Shown: positions 31,447 to 42,024 of the stretch, piece after piece
Layout: every line of letters starts with the position of its first letter
Position numbering within the stretch: the first letter of the stretch is position 1
Assembly: GCA_012934845.2 (NCBI GenBank)
Contig: WNNJ02003695.1
Coordinates: forward strand, 23,921 to 87,920
Origin: Pomphorhynchus laevis
Lineage: Eukaryota; Acanthocephala; Palaeacanthocephala; Echinorhynchida; Pomphorhynchidae
DNA: 64,000 nucleotides
Direction of reading: 5' to 3'
Position numbers and translations under genes: made by a program
The notes under the pieces: model-generated
Database searches by the model: none
Seen by the model: the letters and a program-made list of their open reading frames with translations, nothing else
Told to the model about the DNA's origin: nothing

Positions 31447-33912
31447 TCAAATCAATGGGGATCTGAGCCCCCCCCAACCAATCCAGCACGCCGCTTTCCG
31501 ATTGAACCACCCGGGGTCTTTCACCTCCCGAAGAATCCAATCGGTGCGGACGATGTTGGGTAAACGAGAGACGAGGAGCTTAAGAAACCTTAGCCTTTGC
31601 TCTGGGGGACGTCCTCTTGAGAAGAAGACTAATCCCGAGATAGCCCAGGTACCCAAAAGGCGCACCTGGGTTTTCCCATTCAACGACATATGCTGGGCCC
31701 GTTTCAGAGACCACCTAGCTTTCTTCATGATACGTTTGAGTCTATCCAGGTCGGCTTTCGCCGACCAGTTCACCGAAACGGTGAACCCCAGGTATTTTAC
31801 TCGACTTGTGAAGACAGGGAGTGGTTCGGATGCAAATATGGAGGAGAGCGTAGAGAGTGCTAGTCTCTTAAGTTTTTTCTTGGTTGCAGGGGAGCCATGA
31901 AAGACAACCACCTGCGATTTAGCGGAGTTTAGAATAAGGTTGGATCTAGGCAACTGGTCTTTTAATCTTATAAAGAAGCGGCTGATGTCCGAGACTACGT
32001 CTTTGCACCTGCGTCCAGTGAACAGGGCTGTGGTGTCATCAGCGTACACCACTAGACGTTGTTCACGTTTAAATATTTTAAATAGAATAATTGAGGCAGC
32101 AAGATATAAGATTGGAGAAAGTGGTGAACCTTGAGGCACACCCGTAATAGGGTAGAACTGACGCGCATCAGGGTCGTCATCATAATAAAATCGCTTGGTG
32201 TACAGCAGTATCTCCACCCTGTTAACAATTCTCGCAGGCAACCCGAGGGACCTGAGAGAAGAGATAACAAAGGGAATGGAGATGCGGTCAAATGCAGCGG
32301 AAAAATCAAGGAAAACTGCCACAGCTAGCTGATGACTGTTCTCCTGACAAAACCGATGCACTTCACCAACTGCTGAATGGACCGAGCGACCTTTGACAAA
32401 CCCATGGAAACCAGGTGGGATTAAATTTCGCCTAATCAGATGATCGCGGATTCTACGCGCAAGCGCTTTTTCGTAGATCGATACGAGGGAATTTTGAATC
32501 GAAATGGGCCGCAGGTCTTTAGGACAAGAGACCGGAAACTTTTTTGGAATAAAAATTCTCTTGCTAATGTTGATGCCGGCTACATCGGATGGGGTGGCTA
32601 ATAGCATTGTGATGGCCACCTCCCTTCTTTGATCGGTTGTCAAAAGCTGACAGACACGAGAAGAGAGTGGAGCGACGGTTTTGGAGGTGCTTGGAAGAGG
32701 CCCCCAGGCGTTGAGAATATCTGTGACAGATAAGTCTCTACTCCTGAAGTCTCCCCAAGGCGGGATTGGTTGCGGAGATTGAGTGGCTCCATAGTTGTGT
32801 AAGGCAAGTGACTCTTCTAAAACTTTATCAAGGCCAATTCTACCGATCCAACCCAAGGCCCTATCCCTCCAACAAGCAAACTTCTCCTTCTTGAAAATCT
32901 TCCAAAAGGAAGACTGAGAAGGGTTAAGACGAGCAATGCTCGCCCTATCCCTACTCAGCTGGAACCAATATCTGGTGCGCCAGTATTCATTCGAGAGAGT
33001 CTGTCTGGCGGAAGAAGAGAGATTAGGGAGGTTCAGTAGTTTTGCTAGAACCTTGAGTTTCGTCGGAGTGGGATTGAAAATGCGACCTTTATAGGTTGTA
33101 GAAAGCAATGCGGTAGCTTGCGAAGAGAGGTAGGAATTAAATTCGGTTAAATTATCATTACCAATTCGGGGGAAGCGTTGGATAGCAGCTTGGAAGAAAG
33201 CCACTCTGATCGGGTCAAAGTGGAATCTTCTCCGAAGCAGCGTATCCTCCTCTATCCGCCAGCGAATTAGATCATGAGATGTGGACAGATGCTGTCGCGA
33301 CTGCTCCGTGCAGAAGGGTTTTAACAACCATCTCTCGTGGAGCAGTAATAGGTCGAGGAGTGAATTCGTTGATGTGCAATGAAATGTAGGGGACGGTGGT
33401 TTGTGAATAAGATAACCGTTCCTGGCTCTGCGGAGAGCAGCATTAATCCAACGACCAGTTCTGTCGTTGAAGTCACCTAGTACAATGTCATAGCCGCTAT
33501 CGATAATACCATCCAGAAGGTCACGGTTCTTGTGAATCTCTCCTGGACGAATGTAGACGTTGGCTAGACTGAGGCGTTTACCGTTCTTAACGAGTGAAAC
33601 TACTAGACAAGACAGGGCAGGACAAGAGTAATTTAGCAGTAGGGAGGACCTTAAAGAGCATTTAACTAGGGTCAAGAGTCCTTGAGATGAAGAGGAGTGA
33701 GGTGGGGTTATGTACGGAGTATAGTGGGAACAAATTTGCTTTGGGATAAATCGAGTAATGTCCTGGGGGAGACGAATAGACCGCGTCTCCTGAAGGACTA
33801 TAACATCTGCGTATCTACCAGATAAAAGTCTAAGGGCAGAAGCACCTCCCGAATTCCACTGAAGAATATTCAGTGAAAAAGGATCAGGTTTACTCACCAT
33901 TGGGAGAGGCAT
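31447..33912 (-). CDS. LINE C ORF2: endonuclease and reverse transcriptase, intact frame
   Basis: 821 residues. The N-terminal APE-type endonuclease has LQWNSGGAS, VIVLQETRSI, LANVYIRPGE, DIVLGDFNDRTGRW and TSHDLIRWRI. The RT has LRPISIQNSLVSIYEKAL, GFHGFVKGRSVHSAVGEV, FLDFSAAFDRISIP, GVPQGSPLSPILYLAA and the active site VVYADDTTALF, then VKYLGFTVSVNWSAKADLDR and a C-terminal region ending RKAACWIGW. No RNase H or Cys knuckle follows. It starts at 33912 and overlaps the end of ORF1 by 23 bases, an arrangement known in this group. All key RT and nuclease residues I can identify are present. Confidence 0.92.
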   Translation of the reverse strand: MPLPMVSKPDPFSLNILQWNSGGASALRLLSGRYADVIVLQETRSIRLPQDITRFIPKQICSHYTPYITPPHSSSSQGLLTLVKCSLRSSLLLNYSCPALSCLVVSLVKNGKRLSLANVYIRPGEIHKNRDLLDGIIDSGYDIVLGDFNDRTGRWINAALRRARNGYLIHKPPSPTFHCTSTNSLLDLLLLHERWLLKPFCTEQSRQHLSTSHDLIRWRIEEDTLLRRRFHFDPIRVAFFQAAIQRFPRIGNDNLTEFNSYLSSQATALLSTTYKGRIFNPTPTKLKVLAKLLNLPNLSSSARQTLSNEYWRTRYWFQLSRDRASIARLNPSQSSFWKIFKKEKFACWRDRALGWIGRIGLDKVLEESLALHNYGATQSPQPIPPWGDFRSRDLSVTDILNAWGPLPSTSKTVAPLSSRVCQLLTTDQRREVAITMLLATPSDVAGINISKRIFIPKKFPVSCPKDLRPISIQNSLVSIYEKALARRIRDHLIRRNLIPPGFHGFVKGRSVHSAVGEVHRFCQENSHQLAVAVFLDFSAAFDRISIPFVISSLRSLGLPARIVNRVEILLYTKRFYYDDDPDARQFYPITGVPQGSPLSPILYLAASIILFKIFKREQRLVVYADDTTALFTGRRCKDVVSDISRFFIRLKDQLPRSNLILNSAKSQVVVFHGSPATKKKLKRLALSTLSSIFASEPLPVFTSRVKYLGFTVSVNWSAKADLDRLKRIMKKARWSLKRAQHMSLNGKTQVRLLGTWAISGLVFFSRGRPPEQRLRFLKLLVSRLPNIVRTDWILREVKDPGWFNRKAACWIGWGGLRSPLI

Positions 33913-34249
33913 TCGGGAAGGAAACTCTTACAGTATTGTCCAAAATCTTCACTGAATTGAACAGCACCCTGTTTGGATGAATTGATACAAACTTTCGCAA
34001 AAAGGTTGAGAAGAGATTGTGTTTCTCTATTGGTTTTTTTGAATTGATGATGCACAGGTTAGCTAATTTTGGAATCGGGGGTAGCAGCCCCTTATCTGCA
34101 TTTAATAAACACGAAACATCACTAACCTGATTAGAATTGTCTCCAGTAGACGAAAGAATTGAACCAGATCGTTCATTACTACCATATTTCATTGTAAAAT
34201 CACCAAAAGTTGTAGAGCTTTGAAGCTCCGATAGCGTTTTAGCATTCAT
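33890..34249 (-). CDS. LINE C copy 1 ORF1, shortened
   Basis: 119 residues starting MNAKTLSELQSSTTFGDFTM, ending NTVRVSFPNASPNGE. The first ~90 residues correspond to the ORF1 start of copy 2. The rest, including all CCHC knuckles, is missing, so ORF1 is fused almost directly to the ORF2 start. Confidence 0.7.
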   Translation of the reverse strand: MNAKTLSELQSSTTFGDFTMKYGSNERSGSILSSTGDNSNQVSDVSCLLNADKGLLPPIPKLANLCIINSKKPIEKHNLFSTFLRKFVSIHPNRVLFNSVKILDNTVRVSFPNASPNGE

Positions 34250-34290
34250 TTTTTGTTATTGAGTATCAAACAAATCCCGTTTATTATTAT

Positions 34291-34315
34291 ATCAATTTCA
34301 CCGTCATTTTATGAG
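34291..34315. repeat. 25-bp direct repeat, right copy (target-site duplication)
   Basis: Identical to 27428-27452. It follows the 5' end of LINE C copy 1. Confidence 0.85.
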
Positions 34316-35344
34316 CACGCTAACATCAATTTTAAAGGGTTGTTACGAATTCCTTTACGCAGAAATGAGCAAGTTATAAATGTGATGGGTACAGTTATAA
34401 TTAGCTTGCTTTACAAAATTGTAATTCCTCGGTAACACCTTGTGTCGTAATGTAGTTTAAATTGATCATCAACCATGTCATGTATAAACAGTTATTGTCA
34501 AATATTTTGCAGAAGCTGAACTTTGTTGAATCTTAATAATATGCATGCTTTTCAGCAAAGTTTGTTAGAAATAGCATTTGAAAATACAAGCTACATGCTT
34601 TTTATAATGTTCGTGGGTATAAGGGTGTGTGTTATATTGCTTTTTATACTAAGATAGTTGAGTCATATTTTATCTTAATTAAAGCCTTAGCTGTATATTA
34701 TAGATGAATTCTGGGGCTAAATGCGTGTCATTAATTTCGAGTTGCTCCTTCTTTCATTTTCAAGATTATTATCAAACGCTACGGTTGGATTTTTATGTCA
34801 TTAAATGTATAGGATTTTATCTGTGTAATCTTGCCAATGATGGCTGAAGTTACTTTACTTGCTAGTAATCTTTTGCATTTTCCTCTCTAAAGCGTACATT
34901 ATATCATGTATAGCGATGACAATGCGATTAATCATAACGTGCGTTTTAAGATTTTCCACTATAGCGATATCATATTGGCGAAACATTTACTTAATAACCT
35001 GCTTATAATCTGCTTAGCATTAAATAATATTGTAGCTATACGATTACTTTAATTATATCAAACGAAACTACAATTATCAATCAACGTTTCTGAACAAGAT
35101 TGCTTTTTATATTTTTAAAATTATCGTTTAATATTATTTTTAATTTTTTACTTTTGTATTGATTTTGCAAAATTATACAATTTCTCGCATATTTAAGAAA
35201 TTTTAAAATGCAAAAAAGTCCCGGAGCGATAATTACATATTATATTAATATTATAAAATATTACTGCAGGCATTGTGATAATATATTTCAAAAGACGGCG
35301 TAATCGGACGGAGTATAAGTATTTTTAAAAGCACACCAGTATTA
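34316..35344. other. AT-rich stretch; first ~100 bp may be worn RTE sequence
   Basis: Just beyond the target duplication the minus strand faintly resembles the RTE region upstream of the fragment at 27.4 kb. The remainder shows no gene or repeat I can support. Confidence 0.35.
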
Positions 35345-35670
35345 ATTAGATCAGATCACTGAGTCTACGTATTTTATACTATTTATAAATTAAAAATAAT
35401 GCTTAGTAAAATTAAATAATAAATGATTAATAATTAATAATTAATTTATTAAATAATGAATAGTAAATAATTAGTATATAATATTTTATATAATTTATAT
35501 TTATATATAAATAAAATTTAAAATAAAAACCAATTTTTATGAATTGACTAATAAATAATAAACGATGTATCAGAATAGGGATTAGACGGCTTGGGAGGAG
35601 CTACTATGTTATCTTGTTTCGACACATATTCCACGACACAATTTAGCAGCGGGGTCAAATACATGCTCTA
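35345..35670 (-). repeat. PLE-associated terminal repeat copy, antisense
   Basis: Starts GATCACTGAGTCTACGTATT (complement of the family end) and ends GCAGCGGGGTCAAATACATGC (complement of GCACGTATTTGGCCCCGCTGC at 14399). About 325 bases, non-coding. The following 35671-36390 has nothing I recognise. Confidence 0.65.
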
Positions 35671-36394
35671 AGATTATTTATGGTCAATGCCGCTTTTTCA
35701 CCGATGAACCAACAAAAATACTTACGAATAATGTTAACATAAAGTTCCAACAAACAATTCTCTTGAATTTCAATCGATGAAAACATTCATTTGTTTTTGC
35801 TTTTGAGAGACCAGTCTTTCAACATCCGAAATTCGAATATATATATGAATAGGATTTATGGTAAAATACACAGACAAGCTTTACATTGTTGATAAAGGAT
35901 ATCCTAATACAGACTATTTGATTATAGTAACCATGCGCGACGAACACATTATTAATGGTCGTTTCGGATTGTTAAGCTCACGCCATGATTAGACTGAAAT
36001 TCATGCGGTACCGATGATATTTTTAATACCACAACTGTATATGCTAAGAATTGTCACCAATCACAAAGCCAACTTTGTAATACTTCAGAGCAAATTTTTT
36101 TGGCATGTAATTATAGATACGCAATGAGAATGACAATGAACGGGAACACCGATTACAAACTTTAAGAACCTTAATTTGCAAGCATCTTATTGTCGAAAGT
36201 GGGTAGTTAAGAACTGTCGAAAGATCTGGGTCATTGTTCTTCATCTTCCAGAACAATGACAAGTCATAAATCAAACTGGCTCAAACATGACTCAAAAGTC
36301 CGCTAGTGCAGATTTAACATATGACCACAAGTTAAGCACAATAACCTTACAATACTGGGTATAAATATATGTCGTGTCCATGTTAATTGGGATG

Positions 36395-37498
36395 TTATTG
36401 TGTGGCTTGGTTTTCCTTATATCTATCAAACCGTCATTTTCGTGTTTGTTCAAATTCTTCTCTCTCGCATCCTTCTTCCATCCCGTCCGGTGTTCCACAA
36501 GGCTCCGTATGAGGCGCTTTGCTTTTCTCTCTTTTCGGTGATTTATCTTCTATTTCTCATACATTTAACTTCCATGTTACGCAATATACTGATGACATAC
36601 TCATCTATGCCCACGCACCTGCTTTCGTATTCATGATCTTAGTGTTTCTGCTTCCAACTGTCTGACCTCAATTTTCAATCATCTTTCTTCTCTTCGTCTT
36701 TTTCTGAATCCTGATAAATCTAAAATTATGTGGATCCTACCTCGACGCTTCGGCGTAGAACCTCCCTCCGTATCATTAAATTCTACAATTATCCCTATCG
36801 TTGACAATCTCTTTTTCCTAGGCTTCCATTTTGACAACATACTTTCACTTAAACCTTTCGTTAGAGATAAAATACGCTCATCTACTCTGATTCTCCGCAA
36901 CCTCCGTCAAATTCGAAAATTGATCGATTTCCCTTCATGTATGACTATCATATCTTCTCTCATGTCCTCAATACTTGATTACTATCTTAGTCTATTATCC
37001 AACTCGCCTAAATCCATTTTTTCTTTACAACGCATCATCAACGCAGCCGTCCGAGTTCTCCTCCGTATTCGTCGTTTTGATCATACACCCTACCATATTG
37101 TTTTTATCGATTGGCCTACCATTTATTATCATGTTCAAATTCGTCTTCTTCTCATTGCTTTCCGCCTTATAACTTCCCATACCCCTTCATTTCTCAACCT
37201 TCATTTTCTCGACAATTCTCGTCATGTGTACTGTTCATTGCTGTCCCGTAATTCCCTTCTTTTACATGTCCTAAACTACTCTACCTCTTTTGGCTTCCGC
37301 TCCTTCGTTGTGGCTGCTCCTCTCTCATGGAATCATCTGCCCATTCATATCCGCCAATCAACATCAATGCCGTACTTCAAACGCCAAATCCAATTCCATT
37401 TCAACAATTAACTAATTAATCTGTGACTTTTGCTTTTCTTTTTTGTTACTGGTCATGTAAGCGTGCAGTTGGCACGCATTTGCCACTTTAAATAAATT
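36395..37498 (+). mobile_element. LINE B (CR1-like) copy, diverged, 5'-truncated
   Basis: Begins inside the RT (shifted frames of VAWFSLYLSNRHFRVCSNSS and GVPQGSV), shows YTDDILIYAHA for the active site, then an open frame at 36728-37411: MWILPRRFGVEPPSVSLNST, FLGFHFDNILSLKPFVRDK, INAAVRVLLRIRRFDHTPYH, APLSWNHLPIHIRQS. It is clearly a separate subfamily from the other LINE B copies. It ends with the family hairpin (37461-37477) and AAATAAATT. Confidence 0.88.
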
Positions 37499-40400
37499 AT
37501 TATAATCACTCATCAAGATTATAATCAAGATCTCAATGATTAAACTACCCAGCAACTGCTTAAGAGCATACCAGAAAATTTATAACTGTTCTAGCAAATT
37601 ACATTCAAGATTGCTTATATTTGGTTATATTAAGTTCTATACAATAAATAACATACAATCTAATATACATACAACGAGGAGAATAAAATCACGAATCAAA
37701 CGACTATATACAAATGGGTCGGAAAAAACAAAAGTCTAAAGTTCCCAACCATGTCGCGGCCAACACCGATGTTAGAGATGTTTCCAATGGATTTGAACAG
37801 CAAGTCCTTTGCTCAAACAATGATTGTCACACGTGGGTAAGTATTTGGACTTCAGAATCCCAGGCATCTTGCCTTGCAGACAACGAATTCTACTGTGGCT
37901 ACTGTTCGGCTAAGATGATAAATACGATGAAGAGTGAAATAGAGAGTCTCAAGACAAATATATTGAAACTATCTGGCAATGCAGCGATGTCCACACATGC
38001 CTCTTCGTATTGTAATAAGTTTCAACCTCGATACCCAATTCTTCCGCATTCGATTGCCTCTAAGAATGCCAAATCTCCCATCTCTTCTACAGGTATTACT
38101 ATACATCCTTCAATTTTGCCCAATCAATCAGCTCAATCTTCTGATGTTACTGTCATTGACCATTTGCAACCCAGTATTTCTTTAGTCGTATCAGATAAAT
38201 CACCTTACATTTCTACCCCTCATTGCGTTTCTACATCATCATCAGATAATCCATCATCAGATAATCTGAAGGAGCCGCAAATTGTATCGCAGCAAGATGG
38301 ATTTTGTCAAGTTTATGATAAATCTACCGAGACAGTGACGGAGCCGCAAATTGTTACAACTAATGTATTTTCACTCCCCGACACCCCACGTCCCGTCCTT
38401 CCCGTCTCGTTTCTCAATAACTTGCATCCATCAATCAAAATCACCTCCACCAACCTCCACTATCCTTCCACTCATAACCTTTCCTCACATCGCTTGCCAC
38501 CCTCTTTATTATCATTATCCTCTATGTCTCCCGTCGTCAAACCAAATCCCTCCAAATCATCAACTGCCAGCTCTTCTATCGTGATCTCACCTACTCACGT
38601 CAGTCGTCCTCCTTTACGGAAGCGCTTTGCTTCTCGCGATCGTTGCGTCATTGTCACCAATATCACGCCTTCTAACTCCTTATCTCCCCAAGCTCGTCTA
38701 TACCACGATGTTTCCGCCTTCAGATCCATCCTGTCGTCTATTGTCCCTGCGGATAAACCATCCTTTTTCAAGGACATTTCTCCTGTCGCATTCATCCGTA
38801 TAAACAAATCTCCTCAATCTTATCCTTCCCAGCCCCCTCTCCTAAAAATTGTTTTCAAGCATCGCTCTCACGCGTCTTCTGTCCTCTCTCAACGATTCAA
38901 ACTCATGTCATCTTCAACCACTCGAATTTTCCCCGATCGCGCCCCTTCTGAAATCGCTCAAATATCTTCAGCCCGCATCGAAAAACGCCGTCGCGAGGAA
39001 AACGGCGAAACATCACTCTCCATCAGAAATATAGACGGAAATTTTCAAGTTGTTCACACCCGTCCAAAATTCGATGGCGCTACATCCCTCCTATGTGTCT
39101 TCTCCACTAGACTCTTTCGCCACAGCACACGGTTTCCGCCTCGGTCTCCTCAACACTAGATCTATTCTCAATAAATCCGATCTTATCCTCAACCTATTCA
39201 CCAAGCAATCCATCGATAACTTCTGCCTCACCGAATCCTGGCACTCAGATTCCGACGACCTTTCGTTTCGCCGTCTGCTCTCTGTCGGTTGCTCCCTAGT
39301 CGAATCCGCCCGCCCCCTCAGCTCATGCCCTTCTAAATTCTCTAATCATGGCGGCATCGTCGCATTCGCGCGTTACCTCGCGTCTCTTCGCAAAATCAAT
39401 CCCCACTTCAGTCTTTGCTCTTTTGAATTGCTCATATGTTGTTATTCTAACCCGATCACTCTAGATCTCGCCATTGTATACCGTCCTAGTTCATCAGCTC
39501 CTACAGCCTTATTTTTTTACCGAACTCGCTGACCTCCTTTCGCATTGTTCTTTGTCATCAATCCCTTTACTCGTTCTAGGCGACTTCAATATCCGCCTAG
39601 ACCGCCCCTCTTCTACGGATTCCATCCGGTTCATCAACATTCTATCCAACTACAATTACAAACTAATCTCCACTGCCCCCACACATATACTTGGCGGGGC
39701 ACTCGACATCATCGCTGTCCCCGATCATTTTGCTGCCTAAACCTCACTGTCCATCACTGATCTGGTCTATACGATCACTTTCTTATCACCCTTGATCTCA
39801 CTCGCAACCACAGCCCTCCTCACACACCTACAATCCTACGTCGCCCTTGGAGAAACCTTGATCTCTCCCTTCTCTGCTCTGCCCTACTCAAATCGTCTCT
39901 ATCATTACCCACAATAACATATTCATCTCCTCACGATCTCGCCTTTCTTTTCGACTCTGAACTCACATCAACTCTCGATATTCTCTTGCCCTTCAAGTCT
40001 CACCCACACCGTCGCTTGCACCGTGCCCCATGGTTTGACATCCAATGTCTACTCTCAAAGCGTCGACTCCGCCATGCTTTTCGAGTCTATCACCGCTCTC
40101 TCAGACGTGATTTCCGCTCGATCACTCCGTCTTTCCGTGATTCCTATCTTGCTCTTCGCCGGTCTCATCTCAACCTACTACGTACCAAATGCAACTCCTT
40201 CTGGCAGCATAAAATCATCACTTCATTCAACTCTAAGACTCTCTGGCATACTTTTAACTCAATCCTTGCTCGCTCTTCTACGCCGTGCAACATCAATGCT
40301 GATGATTATCCGTCATTTCTCCAGAATAAAGTATCCACGTTGCTCTCTCACACCCCGGTCTCCATCCTATCCCACTCTGCCCAGTCTAATCTCATCCTTC

Positions 40401-42021
40401 AGGAACTCTTTCATCTTCTCCCAGTCTCACCTACAGAAGTATCATCTGTCCTCATGTCCTTGCCCAACAAAACCTCACCTGCCGATCCCCTGCCTACTCA
40501 CATATTAAAATCTATATGCTCATCGATATCCCCATTTCTCACAACCTTGTTTAACTCGTCCATCCGCAGTCGTATATTCCCTTCACACTGGAAATCCGCA
40601 ATCGTTTGTCCCCTCCTTAAGAAACAATCGCTCGATCCCTCCCTTCCTTTTAGCTATCGCCCCATTTCACTACTCCCTACTCTTTCAAAGCTCTTAGAAC
40701 GCCTCATCTTAATACAAATCAACGCTTATCTCTCCTCATCCAATCTGTATCCTCCTTTCTAATCAGCTTTCCGCTCTAATCACTCGACAGAAATCGCATG
40801 CATTAAAGTGTACAACGACTTCCTCATTTCTCGAGACAAGGCTCCCTCGACCTCTCCTCCGCATTCGACATTGTCGACCACTCCGTCCTCCTTTCTCGCC
40901 TTCGTTATGATTACGGCTTTTCTTCCTCCTCCGTAGCATGGTTCGCCTCATATCTATCCGACCGTTCCTTTCGCGTCTGTTCTAATTCATCATCCTCCCC
41001 TCCCATCACTATTTTTTGCAGGGTCCCACAAGGTTCAGTCCTAGGTCCCCTGCTTTTCTCTCTTCTGCTTGGCGATTTATCTAGGTTTATCAAACCTTAC
41101 TCCTTTAACGTCATGCAATACGCCGATGACATTCTCACCTATGCTCACGCAAGCGCACATCGCATACACGATATCGGCATTACTGCCTCCAACTGTCTTT
41201 CTTATATCTACAAACGTCTCTCCAATCTCCATCTCGTTCTAAACCCGAAAAGTCCAAAATAATTTGGATCCTCTCCCGTAAACCAAACATATATCCTCCC
41301 ACTGTATATTTTGCCTCATCAATCATCCCTATAGTCCACAATCTCACTTTCTTAGGCTTCCATTTCGATGATCACCTTTCCTTTAAACCCTTTGTCCGTG
41401 AGAAGGTCCGCTCATCTAACTTAATTTTTCGTGATATACGCCGTATCCGCCCCCTTATCGACTTCCGTTCTTGTATGTCTCTTTTTTCATCGCTTCTTTA
41501 CCCTAAAATCGATTACTGCCTTAGCCTTTTCGCCAATTCTCCAAAATCCATCATCCTACCCCTACAACGAATAATCAACACCGCCGTTTCGAGTGCTCTT
41601 TCGTCTCCGTCGCTTCGACCACACATCCACATATTTTGCCCAACTCTCCTGGCCCACCATCCACATCCGCATCAAACACTGCCTTCTTCTCGTTACCTTT
41701 CGTCTCATCGCTGTCGGCTCTCCATCGTTCATCAACCTTCCTTTCTTAGACGATACTCGCCCCACCTCGCTATCGCTTCGTTCCTGTCATACCCTCTTAC
41801 TCCACGTTCCTAATTACTCCAACAACTACGGTCTCCGATCCTTCCTCGTCGCCGCCTCACTCGCCTGAAATCAACTCCCTCTCGACGTCCGCCGCGCCCC
41901 CTCCTTTATCATATTCAAACACCTCCTCCGTTCACACCTTCTCGACACCTGATTCACAGTCTTGTTTTGTTGTGATCATGTAAGCGCGCGCTGGCACGCA
42001 TTTGCCACGTTAAAATAAATC
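37499..42021 (+). mobile_element. LINE B (CR1-like) copy, near full length
   Basis: Order: leader, ORF1 (37714-39159), then ORF2 in pieces. Endonuclease pieces: LGLLNTRSILNKSDLILNLF, NFCLTESWHSDSDDLS, VLGDFNIRLDRPSS, GGALDIIAVPDHF. RT pieces: SSISPFLTTLFNSSIRSRIF, SYRPISLLPTLSKLLERLIL, YADDILTYAHASAHRIHDI. C-terminal: INTAV and NNYGLRSFLVAASLA. Frameshifts or stops interrupt ORF2 (near 39500, 39740, 40760, 40840, 41250 and 41600). The 3' end has the hairpin at 41984-41999 and AAATAAATC. The exact 5' end is not resolved. Confidence 0.9.
37714..39159 (+). CDS. LINE B ORF1 with PHD-like zinc finger
   Basis: 481 residues. MGRKKQKSKVPNH basic start, then a Cys/His cluster CSNNDCHTWVSIWTSE...FYCGYCSAKM (residues ~28-72) like the PHD-type fingers of CR1-group ORF1. 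A coiled-coil-like stretch (MKSEIESLKTNILKLSG) follows, then a long Ser/Pro-rich linker, then an RNA-binding-like region DRCVIVTNITPSNSLSPQAR ... LLKIVFKHRSHASSVLSQRF ... LSIRNIDGNFQVVHTRP, which parallels the RRM-like ORF1 region of LINE A at 43079-43438. The last ~35 residues overlap the ORF2 start in another frame. Confidence 0.8.
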   Translation: MGRKKQKSKVPNHVAANTDVRDVSNGFEQQVLCSNNDCHTWVSIWTSESQASCLADNEFYCGYCSAKMINTMKSEIESLKTNILKLSGNAAMSTHASSYCNKFQPRYPILPHSIASKNAKSPISSTGITIHPSILPNQSAQSSDVTVIDHLQPSISLVVSDKSPYISTPHCVSTSSSDNPSSDNLKEPQIVSQQDGFCQVYDKSTETVTEPQIVTTNVFSLPDTPRPVLPVSFLNNLHPSIKITSTNLHYPSTHNLSSHRLPPSLLSLSSMSPVVKPNPSKSSTASSSIVISPTHVSRPPLRKRFASRDRCVIVTNITPSNSLSPQARLYHDVSAFRSILSSIVPADKPSFFKDISPVAFIRINKSPQSYPSQPPLLKIVFKHRSHASSVLSQRFKLMSSSTTRIFPDRAPSEIAQISSARIEKRRREENGETSLSIRNIDGNFQVVHTRPKFDGATSLLCVFSTRLFRHSTRFPPRSPQH

Positions 42022-42024
42022 GTT

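Larger units (their letters stand above)
31306..34290 (-). mobile_element. LINE C (Jockey-like) copy 1 with open ORF2, internal deletion in ORF1
   Basis: Minus strand: 5' leader 34290-34250, short ORF1 (34249-33890) that matches copy 2's ORF1 start (LLPPIPKLANLCII against ELPPVPKLSNLVII) but lacks the zinc-knuckle part, ORF2 33912-31447 open throughout, and a 3' UTR to a tail of TTATTATTAT near 31310. It abuts the 5' end of copy 2 head-to-tail. The ORF1 deletion means this copy alone could not supply ORF1 protein. Confidence 0.88.

Noticed and set aside
30044-32328. Plus-strand frames over the LINE C copies
   Set aside because: Shadows of the antisense ORF1 and ORF2.
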